The notes: generated by a model from the sequence alone, not told the origin. Counted from the first letter of the stretch, positions 17,522 to 25,976 are shown. The stretch is 64,000 nt of DNA from Nostoc sp. NIES-3756 (GCF_001548375.1 NZ_AP017295.1:2018501-2082500), one strand, 5' to 3'. Numbers and translations are program-made.

Positions 17522-18244
17522 CTAAATTCCTGCAAACCATTCATAACCTTGATCTTCCCAATAGCCTTTAAATATAGGTAAACTACTAGCCAAGGTAATC
17601 TGAATTACCCATTTACTCTGCTTGTAACCCAACTTAATCGGTGAAGCTAAACGCAAAGGCGCACCATTTTCTACAGGTAAAGGCGCACCATTTTTCTCAT
17701 AAGCTAAAAGTGTTTGTGGATGTAAAGCTGAGGCAATATCCCAACTTTCATAATAACCATCAGCCGATTTAAAATAAGCATACTTGACCTGAGATTTAGG
17801 TTGAGCTAGGGCAATAATTTCTCGTAGCTGCACACCACCCCATTGCACAATTGCCGCCCAACCCTCTACACAAACATGGCGGATAATCATGGAAGTTAAG
17901 GGTAAATTTTTAATCTCTGCCATGCTAATATTTAAAGGATTATTCACCTCTCCATCAACGATTAAACGATATTTTTCTATATCAATAATGGGTGTAGAAC
18001 GAAAGCTATTAACTATTAATGCTTCTGGTTGAACTTCACTTAATGAAAATTCTGGTACAAGTTTTTGAGGATTAAAGATTAATTCCTCTACTTTTTGGTT
18101 CAGTGGTTGAGAAACTACACCAACTAAATCTTCAAAAACGGGTGTACCGCAGCCGCCAAGTAGCAAACTCATACTGGAAATGCCAGATAGCTGCAAAAAT
18201 CGACGGCGTGATATTTGCGAATGACGTATATGAATTAAGCCCAT
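17522..18244 (-). CDS. YedY/MsrP-like molybdopterin oxidoreductase, Tat lipoprotein
   Basis: The protein has 240 residues. It begins with a twin-arginine signal (SRRRFLQLSG, residues 12-21) and a lipobox-like LLGGC, so it is probably exported folded and lipid-anchored. The core belongs to the sulfite oxidase-type molybdopterin fold. IIRHVCVEGWAAIVQWGG (about 125-142) supplies the cysteine that binds molybdenum, and SADGYYESWDIASAL and LPVENGAPLRL match the family's later motifs. A b-type cytochrome gene lies 345 bases upstream on the same strand, an MsrPQ-like partnership. The substrate is unknown; protein methionine sulfoxide repair is one possibility. Confidence 0.85.
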   Translation of the reverse strand: MGLIHIRHSQISRRRFLQLSGISSMSLLLGGCGTPVFEDLVGVVSQPLNQKVEELIFNPQKLVPEFSLSEVQPEALIVNSFRSTPIIDIEKYRLIVDGEVNNPLNISMAEIKNLPLTSMIIRHVCVEGWAAIVQWGGVQLREIIALAQPKSQVKYAYFKSADGYYESWDIASALHPQTLLAYEKNGAPLPVENGAPLRLASPIKLGYKQSKWVIQITLASSLPIFKGYWEDQGYEWFAGI

Positions 18245-18273
18245 AAGTAAAACAGGTTAAATAATTAAAGGCT

Positions 18274-18405
18274 CGTAGTAAAAACTTTAGTTCTCTCTGC
18301 GTTCCCTACGGGACGCTACGCGAACGCATAGCGTGTCGTAGACAGACGCTCCGCGTTCGCGTAAGCGTCTCGTAGAGAACAAAAAAGGACTAAAGTCCTT
18401 ACTAC
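18274..18405. repeat. Nested palindromic repeats
   Basis: The outer arms are GTAGTAAAAACTTTAG and CTAAAGTCCTTACTAC, the same element seen uninterrupted at 25587-25632 and, degenerate, at 52825-52880. Between the arms (about 18295-18380) lies a second palindrome-rich repeat of the CTACGGGACGCTACGCGAACGC and AGACGCTCCGCGTTCGCG type. The rest of this 345-base gap shows only AATTCGTAATTCGTA tandem copies near 18486. Confidence 0.75.
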
Positions 18406-18589
18406 GAACTGAATCTTAGTCTTTTTACATTACTTAATATAGTTTGTTTTTTTCAAGTCGTTCTACTTATGCTAAATAATTATACTAATTCGTAATTCGT
18501 AATTTGTAGTTAAGAAACTCAAATTTAGCATGACATTTCTGGGTTTCTGGAATAATAAAAACTAGGATACACCTATTTTCTGCTATACT

Positions 18590-19189
18590 CTACCAAAACA
18601 TTGACTCTGTTAGTTGCTCACCCCCAGCTTGTCGCCCTAAGATTGGGTGAATAATTGTGAATATAATTACTAATGGTACTGAGGCAAAATGTACAATGCG
18701 CAGTGCTTGCCAACTGCCAAACATATCAACAATCCAAGGAAATTGAGCAGGTTTATACATCCCTATACCTGTAAGTAATGCTAGTAGTAATGTAGGAATG
18801 ATGGATGTATAAACAATTCGATGCCAAGCATAAATTAAACGTTTAGGGTTTTGGCTTTTTTGTAATGCTTTGATGTCATTGGTTCCAACAAATCGATGTC
18901 GCCAACGTCGCGTAATTAAAATATAAAGTCCGTACCACAAAAGATTTAAAGAAAATAACCACATTGCGGCAAAATGCCAATGTCTACCCCCAGCCAACCA
19001 ACCTCCTAAAGTAAATATGGGTGGGATGTGGAAACCTGCGCGTCCACCAAAAACAGGATTTGCATTATAGATTTGTAACCCACTGGTAAGCATGAGGAAT
19101 AGGCTAACGATATTTACAGAATGAAAAATCTTTGCGCCTATGGCTTGGGTTGGTAATTTTCGTGTTTTTGGGGGAATATTGACAGTCAT
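18590..19189 (-). CDS. b-type cytochrome membrane subunit (cytochrome b561 / MsrQ-like)
   Basis: The 199-residue protein has four hydrophobic helices at about 24-43, 71-93, 122-143 and 165-184. Histidines that could ligate heme occur in AKIFHSVNIVS, HWHFAAMW, AWHRIVYTS and RIVHFASVPLVI. This matches the b-type cytochrome family that feeds electrons to periplasmic oxidoreductases. It lies upstream of the Tat-exported molybdopterin oxidoreductase on the same strand, and probably serves as its quinol-oxidising partner. The two are separated by a repeat-filled gap, so they may no longer share one transcript. Confidence 0.8.
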   Translation of the reverse strand: MTVNIPPKTRKLPTQAIGAKIFHSVNIVSLFLMLTSGLQIYNANPVFGGRAGFHIPPIFTLGGWLAGGRHWHFAAMWLFSLNLLWYGLYILITRRWRHRFVGTNDIKALQKSQNPKRLIYAWHRIVYTSIIPTLLLALLTGIGMYKPAQFPWIVDMFGSWQALRIVHFASVPLVIIFTIIHPILGRQAGGEQLTESMFW

Positions 19190-19336
19190 ATAAAATTAAG
19201 TAATTTTTATACACTGATTATTGCAACATAGGGTTGGTTAATCGAGCGTATCTTCTTCAATTCCAGCACTTTGCCCATCTTGACATGAATTAGTATAAAT
19301 CTCTGCGCTCTTATGGGTGAGGTTGTAATTATGGAA

Positions 19337-19382
19337 GTTTCAGTTTGTCTTGTCCCCTTGCGGGGAATGGGTGGTGTTTAAC
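19337..19382. repeat. Solitary CRISPR-repeat-like sequence
   Basis: The stretch begins GTTTCAGTTTG, carries the small palindrome CCCCTTGCGGGG and ends GGTGTTTAAC, which resembles the layout of cyanobacterial CRISPR repeats. There is one copy and no spacer array, so it is at best a relic. Confidence 0.25.
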
Positions 19383-19387
19383 AAATA

Positions 19388-19540
19388 CTACTCAACCTTC
19401 AACGCGCGGCGTGCTAGCTTGGCGTAAGTTTTCACGGTTTCATAAGGCATTTGCAAATCTTCCGCTACAACTTGCAAAGACTCGCCCATTTACCGACGTG
19501 CCAAAATATTCGTCCATATTGATGCTACCTCAAGGGCGCG
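19388..19540 (-). pseudogene. Remnant of a helix-turn-helix protein
   Basis: On the minus strand one frame reads EVASIWTNILARR, then a stop (19490-19492), then MGESLQVVAEDLQMP, YETVKTYAKLARRALKVE and a second stop at 19388. The part after the internal stop resembles the last helix-turn-helix of sigma-70 region 4 or a resolvase (VAEDLQMPYETVKTYA). No intact gene surrounds it. It is most likely the decayed C-terminus of a DNA-binding protein. Short length makes this tentative. Confidence 0.35.
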
Positions 19541-19555
19541 ATCGCTCTTTACAGC

Positions 19556-20698
19556 TTATACCCCCGTAAACTTTAACCCCCGCTTAAATCTTGATAACAG
19601 CAAACAAACAAAACCAATTACTATCAACGATATGGAGGAAGTCGGTTCTGGTACAGATTGAGGATTTGCTCCTGGCTGATAAGGTGAATAATTGATAGGA
19701 ACACCACTAAGTAACGCCAGAAGTCGCTCAATATCAGTTGATAAATTACTATTGGGGTTATTTCTTGCCAGAATAAGTTGATTATATGTTTGAGTTCCTT
19801 CTACATTCAAATTTCCTGTTAACCCAACAAAATCCTGACCTATTCTTCCCACAAGTGAGTTAACTATCTCATCAATTTTTGTTCTAGTACCTTGTACAAA
19901 TGGATTCAAATTATTACCAACGCCAATATTTACATTATCCTCATTCACTAACCAATTACCATTACCAACAATTGTATTGTTGCTAGTAAAAACCCAATTA
20001 CCATTACCAATAATTGTATTATTAATACCGAAATCCCAGTTACCGTTACCAACAGTTGTCCCGTTTAGACCAAAGTACCAATTACCATTACCTAAGGTTG
20101 TATTATTCTGACCACTAGTTAAATACCAGTTACCATTACCAATAGTCGCATTATCACTACCAAAGTACCAATTACCATTACCTAAAGTTGCGTTACTACT
20201 GCCATCATCCCAATACCAGTTACCATTACCAATTGTAGTATTATCAGCACCAAATTTCCAATTACCATTACCAATAGTGGTATTGTTTTTATTGAAATTC
20301 CAATTACCATTACCAATAGTGGCGCTATCATTGGCAAAATCTGAGTTGAAATGCCCAATGGTTGCGTTATTACTTCCGAAATCCCTATTACCATTACCAG
20401 TAGGTGAGTTACCAATTACAAAAGGATTACCACCACTACTCAAAAATGGGTTATTTGGACTATTAAAGAAATCATCGCCTAAAATTAATTTCAAACGGTC
20501 AGAAATTAACTTTTGTATTTGACTACCAGCTTCCCCGGTAAAAGGATTAACGCCACCACCTGGAAGATTATTAACACCTGTAGGTACATTTGTGCCTAGA
20601 TTTGTGTACAGGCTCTCAAAAGGCGATCGCCCAGATAAACTAGTAGTATTAGAGCTATTATCATCAATATTAGCTACATTTAAAATAGATTTTTCCAT
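19556..20698 (-). CDS. PEP-CTERM protein with NGNW repeats
   Basis: The 380-residue protein has about a dozen imperfect 13-16-residue repeats of the type NNTTIGNGNWYFG (about residues 105-270), which look like a beta-solenoid. The C-terminus is a PEP-CTERM sorting signal: SVPEPTSS, then a hydrophobic helix (ISLIVIGFVCLLL), then RFKRGLK. Such proteins are exported, anchored and processed by an exosortase. Oddly, I see no N-terminal signal peptide; the protein starts with a polar MEKSILNVANIDD. The neighbouring minus-strand gene (20821-21453) encodes another low-complexity repeat protein whose N-terminus shares an SPF segment. No function is recognised. Confidence 0.8.
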   Translation of the reverse strand: MEKSILNVANIDDNSSNTTSLSGRSPFESLYTNLGTNVPTGVNNLPGGGVNPFTGEAGSQIQKLISDRLKLILGDDFFNSPNNPFLSSGGNPFVIGNSPTGNGNRDFGSNNATIGHFNSDFANDSATIGNGNWNFNKNNTTIGNGNWKFGADNTTIGNGNWYWDDGSSNATLGNGNWYFGSDNATIGNGNWYLTSGQNNTTLGNGNWYFGLNGTTVGNGNWDFGINNTIIGNGNWVFTSNNTIVGNGNWLVNEDNVNIGVGNNLNPFVQGTRTKIDEIVNSLVGRIGQDFVGLTGNLNVEGTQTYNQLILARNNPNSNLSTDIERLLALLSGVPINYSPYQPGANPQSVPEPTSSISLIVIGFVCLLLSRFKRGLKFTGV

Positions 20699-20820
20699 CG
20701 CTAGATTATCCTTTTAAAAGTCAACAGTAAAGTACAGATAAACACAGATATTTCATGGTTTTAAATCTGTGTTTATCTGTAGATTTGTGCGGAAGTTGTA
20801 ATAATTACTGCTACAAAATA

Positions 20821-21453
20821 CTAAGCAAAGGGATTCTCACCACCTGCAAAGGGATTGTTACCGCCTGCAAAAGGATTGCTACCGCCTGCAAAGGGATTGC
20901 TGCCACCTGCAAAGGGATTGCTGCCACCTGCAAAGGGATTGCTGCCACCTGCAAAGGGATTGCTGCCGCCTGCAAAGGGATTCTCACCACCTGCAAAGGG
21001 ATTGCTGCCGCCTGCAAAGGGATTCTCACCACCTGCAAAGGGATTGCTGCCGCCTGCAAAGGGATTGCTGCCGCCTGCAAAAGGATTCTCACCATCTGCA
21101 AAGGGATTGCTACCACCTGCAAAAGGATTCTCACCACCTGCAAAGGGATTGCTACCGCTACCACCAGTTAGAGGATCGACACTAGTACCTTGATTGATAG
21201 GAGTCCAAGGGTTAGTACCACCAGTCAATGGACTACCAGGCGCATTTGGATTGCCAAAGTTAGCAAAGGGATTCCCATTGTATGGGCTATTACCACCATT
21301 GGGATTACCACCATTACCAGGATTATTACCACCAGCAGCGTTGCCAAAAGCTTCAATTATCTTTTGCGGATCTGCACCTTCAATATCTAGCAATGCTCCA
21401 AAAGGCGATTGCCGAAGTAGTTCTAACAAATCAGAATTGATTGAATCTGCCAT
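20821..21453 (-). CDS. Low-complexity NPFAGG-repeat protein
   Basis: The 210-residue protein begins MADSINSDLLELLRQSPFG, without a signal peptide. It continues with a Gly/Asn/Pro-rich stretch, then about fifteen tandem heptapeptides NPFAGGS/E/N (about residues 97-210) encoded by a 21-bp minisatellite. The frame ends directly in the array. Real coding is supported by purine-rich sequence before the start, by variation mostly at one codon of the heptad (Ser, Glu, Asn), and by a non-repeat N-terminus of sensible composition. It sits 122 bases upstream of the PEP-CTERM NGNW-repeat gene, with which it may be co-transcribed. The function is unknown; it may be a structural or phase-separating protein. 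Confidence 0.65.
   Translation of the reverse strand: MADSINSDLLELLRQSPFGALLDIEGADPQKIIEAFGNAAGGNNPGNGGNPNGGNSPYNGNPFANFGNPNAPGSPLTGGTNPWTPINQGTSVDPLTGGSGSNPFAGGENPFAGGSNPFADGENPFAGGSNPFAGGSNPFAGGENPFAGGSNPFAGGENPFAGGSNPFAGGSNPFAGGSNPFAGGSNPFAGGSNPFAGGNNPFAGGENPFA
20824..21160. repeat. 21-bp minisatellite
   Basis: Roughly fifteen copies of a 21-base unit of the form CCTGCAAAGGGATTGCTGCC (plus one base, plus strand) lie head to tail. Because 21 is a multiple of three and the unit lacks stops, several frames on both strands stay open here; only the minus-strand NPFAGG frame has a plausible start region. Confidence 0.9.
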
Positions 21454-21732
21454 TAGAAAACATCCTCCTGGATTTTTTAAACTTTGTTATTTCTGGAATA
21501 GAAAAGATGTTGCTCTAAATTTATTCCAGAGCCTTTAGCATATTTTTTGTGATCAAAGCCAACTACAAGCCATCATTTGTAGTGATAGCTTTTAACTTAA
21601 ATGCTTGATTATTGATGGTTGTTAATCAAGGTCAAAAAGTTTTAAACACAAAGAAATATTAAAATGGTTCTTATGTTTGAAGCAATGATATATATTTTGA
21701 TATTATGATGAATAAATAACTTATTTTTGCAA

Positions 21733-21824
21733 CATTAAAATAAAAAATAAAAATCCACCTTTCAATAAACAATTGGCGTAAGCATCTAGTCTCAATATCC
21801 TATGCCAACCATTTATTGAGGTGG
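21733..21824 (-). terminator. Terminator candidate at the end of the scytonemin/trp supercluster
   Basis: Read on the minus strand, CCACCTCAATAAATGGTTGGCATA pairs imperfectly with TACGCCAATTGTTTATTGAAAGGTGG in a roughly 70-base hairpin. It is followed by a T-rich run (ATTTTTATTTTTTATTTT). It lies about 95 bases after the aroG stop. It could also be a miniature repeat element. The rest of the 464-base gap is AT-rich without a gene. Confidence 0.5.
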
Positions 21825-21917
21825 AATTAAATACAACAAAAATCAAGAATTTTCAGCAAAATTAAAAGATATTATCCTGATAATTCTTGCTTGTGTTGAA
21901 AAATTTAGTAAACCTAA

Positions 21918-22982
21918 CTAAATAGCATTAGCTAAAGCAGGTTGACTCCAACGTCCGACAACTTTACCAATGACTGACATTTCTTGTGCTAAACGGTCAA
22001 ATCTTTCCGGGGTTAAAGATTGTGGCCCGTCAGATAAAGCTCTAGCAGGGTTAGGGTGAACTTCAATCATTAAAGCATCTGTACCAGCCGCGATCGCAGC
22101 TGCGGCCATTGGTGGTACATATTCAGATTTACCTGTACCATGACTGGGGTCAATCATAATGGGTAGGTGAGTGAGCGATCGCAAAATAGGAATTACAGCC
22201 AAATCCAAAGTATTCCGCGCATACTTACTATCAAAAGTTCTTACACCCCGTTCACAAAGAATTACATTGGGGTTTCCCGATGCCAGGATATATTCAGCAG
22301 CCATTAACCACTCATCGATAGTTGCAGCCATCCCTCGTTTGAGAAGTACAGGCTTATCTTGAGCGCCCACTTTTTTCAGCAACGCGAAGTTCTGCATATT
22401 TCGCGCCCCTACTTGAATCACATCTGCAACTCTCGCCACAGCTGCTAAATCAGCAGTATCCATAACTTCAGTAATGATGCCTAAACCAGTTGCTTCACGC
22501 GCCGCCGCTAACAAATCCAAAGCACTTTCTCCATGTCCTTGGAAAGCATAGGGTGAAGTCCGGGGTTTGTAAGCTCCACCGCGTAGAAACTTAGCACCAG
22601 CAGCCTTTACCCGCTTTGCCGTCTCCACAATCATTTCCTCATTCTCAACAGAACAAGGCCCAGCCACTACCACTACAGGATGATGTTCGCCAAAATGGAC
22701 GCGCTCATTTGGGGTATTGACAATAACCTCACCAGGTTCACCATAGCGAAACTCTCGGCTAGCCCGTTTGAAAGGCTTCTGCACTCGCATTACTTGTTGA
22801 ATCCAAGGGCTAAACTCTTGAATCTGCAACGTATCTATAGTAGCAGTGTCACCAATGATGCCTAAAATAATTTTATGTTTACCGACACTTTTCTCGACAG
22901 TTACACCCCAAACCTCACTTAAGCCTTGGCTAATGCGAGTAACTTCTTCATGAGGTGTACCACTCTTAAGTATGACAATCAT
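21918..22982 (-). CDS. aroG: 3-deoxy-7-phosphoheptulonate (DAHP) synthase
   Basis: This enzyme condenses phosphoenolpyruvate and erythrose 4-phosphate in the first step of aromatic biosynthesis. The 354-residue protein has an N-terminal ACT/ferredoxin-like domain (1-70), then the type I-beta core. Core motifs are VVVAGPCSVENEEM (about 104), LRGGAYKPRTSPYAFQG (about 137), VLLKRGMAAT and MIDPSHGTGK. The ACT-like domain suggests feedback control. It is the last gene of the supercluster, downstream of trpD, matching aroG at the end of the Nostoc punctiforme scytonemin locus. It is probably a dedicated copy that raises precursor flux when scytonemin is made. Confidence 0.95.
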   Translation of the reverse strand: MIVILKSGTPHEEVTRISQGLSEVWGVTVEKSVGKHKIILGIIGDTATIDTLQIQEFSPWIQQVMRVQKPFKRASREFRYGEPGEVIVNTPNERVHFGEHHPVVVVAGPCSVENEEMIVETAKRVKAAGAKFLRGGAYKPRTSPYAFQGHGESALDLLAAAREATGLGIITEVMDTADLAAVARVADVIQVGARNMQNFALLKKVGAQDKPVLLKRGMAATIDEWLMAAEYILASGNPNVILCERGVRTFDSKYARNTLDLAVIPILRSLTHLPIMIDPSHGTGKSEYVPPMAAAAIAAGTDALMIEVHPNPARALSDGPQSLTPERFDRLAQEMSVIGKVVGRWSQPALANAI

Positions 22983-23071
22983 GCTTACTTCCTCTTAATA
23001 CTTGTTTTAACTAAAGGATGAAAATGAGAAATCAAGGTTTTGGCTTTAAACACCTATACCCATAGATCCTT

Positions 23072-24190
23072 TCAACGCAAAAATTCTGCTAGTTGTTCTA
23101 ATTTTGTCCAAGCAGCACCACTTTGTAGAACTTCCTTAGCAATAGCGATACCTTTGACAGAAGCTTCTACAATGTCTGTCGCCGGAATCGCTTCACCAAC
23201 TTGCAATGCTAAGGCTGTATTTAGCGCAACTACATCTTGCTGTGCTGGAGTACCTTTACCCTGGAGAACAGCCTTCAAGATTTCGGCATTTTCAGCCACA
23301 TCTCCGCCAGCTAATGCTTCAGTTGGTGCATGGTTTAACCCTAAATCTTGAGGATTGAGAGTAAAACAACTCACCGTTCCGTCTTGAAGTACAGCTAAAT
23401 CTGTAGCATCTGCTAATCCAGCCTCATCTAACCTTTCTCGTCCGTGGAGTGCGATCGCCCGGCGACATCCCAACTGTGATAAGGCTTGAGCGATTTCTTC
23501 AATTAACAACGGGTCATTCACACCAATAATTTGCCCCGTTGGACGTAAAGGATTAACCAAAGGCCCCAGCAAGTTGAAAATAGTCCGCACCTTGAGAGTT
23601 TTGCGTAAAGCCGCGACTGTCTTCAGTGCAGGATGCCAGCCAGGAGCAAATAGGAAAGTAATCCCCACCTCATCTACAGCCCCTTGCACCTTATCTGGAT
23701 CAGCATTGAGATTGATTCCCAAAGCTTCCAACACATCAGCCGAACCAGTCTTACTCGATGCGGAACGATTACCATGTTTGGCAACCTTCACCCCTGCGGC
23801 CGCCGCAACAAAAGCGACAGCCGTAGAAATATTAAAAGTGGAAGCGCCATCTCCACCAGTTCCGCAAGTATCAATTAGGGGAGTGGGGAATGGTGGTTCG
23901 ACTGCGCTCACCAAACGGGAGTGGGGAGTAGGGTCAGCCGATTGAGATTGTAGGACGCTGGCCATGCCGACTAATTCTTCTGCGGATACGCCTTTGGCTT
24001 GAATTGCCGCTAAGATGGCTCCTGATAAGACAGGGGGAATAGTATCTGTAAGCCAACCGTGCATTAAATCTGTAGCTTGGGCAACAGTCAACGATTGCCG
24101 TTTGAGCAATTGTTGTAAGATAGCTGGCCAGTCATGAGAGTCAGAAGTAACAGAGATGTTATCAACTAGAGTTTGAGTTACAGCTACCAT
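23072..24190 (-). CDS. trpD: Anthranilate phosphoribosyltransferase
   Basis: TrpD transfers phosphoribose from PRPP to anthranilate in tryptophan synthesis. The 372-residue protein shows the PRPP-binding [17 protein letters not shown] (about 107-123), the [21 protein letters not shown] segment (split here as [10 protein letters not shown] and [10 protein letters not shown]) and [12 protein letters not shown]. It is longer than the usual roughly 345 residues. The extra part is at about 84-104, just before the PRPP loop, where the DNA (about 23884-23937) carries GGTTCGACTGCGCTCACC and GTGGGGAGT units of dispersed repeats. The insertion keeps the frame and replaces a variable loop, so the enzyme is probably still active. 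It is part of the scytonemin-linked trp set. Confidence 0.95.
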   Translation of the reverse strand: MVAVTQTLVDNISVTSDSHDWPAILQQLLKRQSLTVAQATDLMHGWLTDTIPPVLSGAILAAIQAKGVSAEELVGMASVLQSQSADPTPHSRLVSAVEPPFPTPLIDTCGTGGDGASTFNISTAVAFVAAAAGVKVAKHGNRSASSKTGSADVLEALGINLNADPDKVQGAVDEVGITFLFAPGWHPALKTVAALRKTLKVRTIFNLLGPLVNPLRPTGQIIGVNDPLLIEEIAQALSQLGCRRAIALHGRERLDEAGLADATDLAVLQDGTVSCFTLNPQDLGLNHAPTEALAGGDVAENAEILKAVLQGKGTPAQQDVVALNTALALQVGEAIPATDIVEASVKGIAIAKEVLQSGAAWTKLEQLAEFLR

Positions 24191-24198
24191 ATTTGGTT

Positions 24199-24236
24199 TA
24201 CCAATTCGTAATTCGTAATTCGTAATTCGTAATTAA
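24199..24236. repeat. Tandem AATTCGT repeats
   Basis: Five or so head-to-tail copies of the heptamer AATTCGT lie in the 109-base gap between trpB and trpD. Shorter runs occur at 18486-18505 and 25944-25962. The array may be an mRNA spacer but has no known role. Confidence 0.85.
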
Positions 24237-24299
24237 CAAGCCTGGCGTAGTTTGGGTGCTTGGGTTTTTCTACACCCTCACACCCATAAACCCATGCAA

Positions 24300-25526
24300 T
24301 TAATAACTAAGAACCTTCGCCACAGTTTGCACATCCTTGTCACCTCTGCCAGAACAGTTGATGACGATGCGAGGACTACCATTTAGTTGTGGGCAGAGGG
24401 TTTCTAAATAGGCGATCGCATGAGATGTTTCTAGAGCAGGGATAATACCTTCTAACCGTGACAGTCTTTGGAACCCTTCTAAAGCTTCTTGGTCAGTTAC
24501 ACTGTAATATTCAGCGCGTCTGAGATCCTTCAAATAACTATGTTCTGGCCCCACACCTGGATAATCTAATCCCGCACTAATTGAATGTGCTTCGATAACT
24601 TGACCATCATCATCTTGTAGAACATAGCTCATTGCCCCGTGTAAAACTCCGACTCTACCTAGAGTTAAAGTTGCGGCGTGCTTCTCTGTATTCACACCTT
24701 CACCAGCAGCTTCCACACCAATCAGACGTATAGAATGCTCATCTACAAACTCGTGGAACAAGCCAATGGCATTGGAACCACCCCCCACACAAGCCAAAAG
24801 AATATCTGGTAAACCACCCCATTTTTCTTGACACTGAACGCGGGTTTCCTTACCGATAATGGCATGGAAGTCGCGGACAATCATGGGGTAGGGATGAGGG
24901 CCAGCTACAGAACCCAGGATGTAGTGAGTGGTTTCTACATTTGTCACCCAATCACGAATAGCTTCTGAAGTCGCATCTTTGAGAGTTCCTGTACCAGCCT
25001 CCACTGGACGAACTTCAGCCCCCATCAACTTCATCCGAAATACGTTGAGGGCTTGGCGCTGCATATCGTGGATGCCCATGTAAATCACACAGTCCAAACC
25101 AAAACGCGCACACACAGTTGCAGTTGCTACACCGTGCTGTCCCGCACCTGTTTCTGCAATAATGCGCTGTTTACCCATGCGTTTTGCTAACAACACCTGA
25201 GCCAAAGCATTATTAATCTTATGTGCGCCTGTATGATTTAAGTCCTCACGCTTTAAATAAATCTGCGCCCCAGTCCCATCTGGTCTAGCGTAATGTTCTG
25301 TCAGACGTTCAGCAAAGTATAAAGGGCTAGGTCTGCCTACATAGTCGCGGAGTAAACCTTGCAACTCTGTCTGAAAACCAGCATCATCACGATATTTTTG
25401 ATATGCAGTTTCCAACTCACTCAAAGCTGGCATTAAAGTTTCTGGAACATACTTACCGCCAAACTTGCCAAATCTACCTAAAGAGTCGGGGCGTGCAGTT
25501 GTCTGAATATCTGGAGTGCTTACCAC
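24300..25526 (-). CDS. trpB: Tryptophan synthase beta subunit
   Basis: TrpB joins indole and serine to give tryptophan, using pyridoxal phosphate. The 408-residue protein has [12 protein letters not shown] near the start, the PLP lysine in [13 protein letters not shown] (Lys103), ETGAGQHG, the phosphate-binding loop [10 protein letters not shown] and the final GRGDKD motif. Length and motifs are standard for TrpB1. It follows trpA on the same strand after a 450-base gap holding a repeat and a broken small ORF. In N. punctiforme a tyrosinase-like gene lies in this gap. It probably supplies tryptophan to ScyB; general tryptophan synthesis may rely on other trp copies elsewhere. Confidence 0.97.
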   Translation of the reverse strand: MVSTPDIQTTARPDSLGRFGKFGGKYVPETLMPALSELETAYQKYRDDAGFQTELQGLLRDYVGRPSPLYFAERLTEHYARPDGTGAQIYLKREDLNHTGAHKINNALAQVLLAKRMGKQRIIAETGAGQHGVATATVCARFGLDCVIYMGIHDMQRQALNVFRMKLMGAEVRPVEAGTGTLKDATSEAIRDWVTNVETTHYILGSVAGPHPYPMIVRDFHAIIGKETRVQCQEKWGGLPDILLACVGGGSNAIGLFHEFVDEHSIRLIGVEAAGEGVNTEKHAATLTLGRVGVLHGAMSYVLQDDDGQVIEAHSISAGLDYPGVGPEHSYLKDLRRAEYYSVTDQEALEGFQRLSRLEGIIPALETSHAIAYLETLCPQLNGSPRIVINCSGRGDKDVQTVAKVLSY

Positions 25527-25586
25527 AGTTTGAATCCTCTTACATTCAAGTATTTTTTAAGAAGCTATAAGTAAAACTTCAAGCTT

Positions 25587-25632
25587 GTAGTAAGGACTTT
25601 AGTCCTTCTTTCAGGGCTAAAGCCCTTACTAC
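25587..25632. repeat. Palindromic GTAGTAAGG element
   Basis: GTAGTAAGGACTTTAGTCC is followed after a short spacer by GGGCTAAAGCCCTTACTAC, giving an overall inverted repeat with internal hairpins. Related copies are at 18274-18405 (interrupted) and 52825-52880 (degenerate). Confidence 0.8.
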
Positions 25633-25635
25633 AAA

Positions 25636-25913
25636 CTAAATATCAAGACTATAGCTGAGATTTTTTTTGTTTTCTTTGGCTTGACGCTTACGCCGGGAAA
25701 TCACTAGCAAAGCCGGCAGACTGCATAGTACAGCAATAAACTGATCGTAAATACTAATCTGATTACCTGGGAGAGTAGTATGTTTTAAGGTTTTGGTGTT
25801 TCGTGATGTTCTTCGTGGTCAATGCCATTGTGGGCAAAAACTGAAAGTGAACTTGCATTAGTTACAATTATGCTGGAAATTAATATCTTGAAGGATATTT
25901 GCAAAAGTTTCAT
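25636..25913 (-). pseudogene. Frameshifted small secreted/membrane protein between trpA and trpB
   Basis: On the minus strand an ATG at 25913 opens a 42-codon frame ending at 25785. It has a signal-peptide-like start (MKLLQISFKILISSIIV) and the His/Glu-rich tail AHNGIDHEEHHETPKP. At the stop, the next frame carries on from 25788 to 25636 with LKHTTLPGNQISIYDQF, a hydrophobic helix IAVLCSLPALLVI and the basic SRRKRQAK. A one-base change in the AAAACCTTAAAACA stretch would join them into one roughly 90-residue protein with a signal peptide and a C-terminal anchor. It is not a tyrosinase. A genuine short 42-residue protein, or a sequencing error, cannot be excluded. Confidence 0.45.
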
Positions 25914-25976
25914 TACTTTAATCGTAAACACAGAACAGCAACGTTAATTCGTAATTCGTAATTAACAAATTTAGAA

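Noticed and set aside
19337-19382. A CRISPR array
   Set aside because: Only one repeat-like copy with no spacers or cas genes; listed only as a possible relic.
19345-19569. 74-codon plus-strand ORF
   Set aside because: It is antisense to the HTH remnant and to the end of the PEP-CTERM gene and has no protein signature.
20755-21193. Open frames on the plus strand and another minus frame through the 21-bp minisatellite
   Set aside because: They stay open only because the 21-base unit has no stops in these frames; they have cysteine-, lysine- or leucine-rich nonsense composition and no proper start region.
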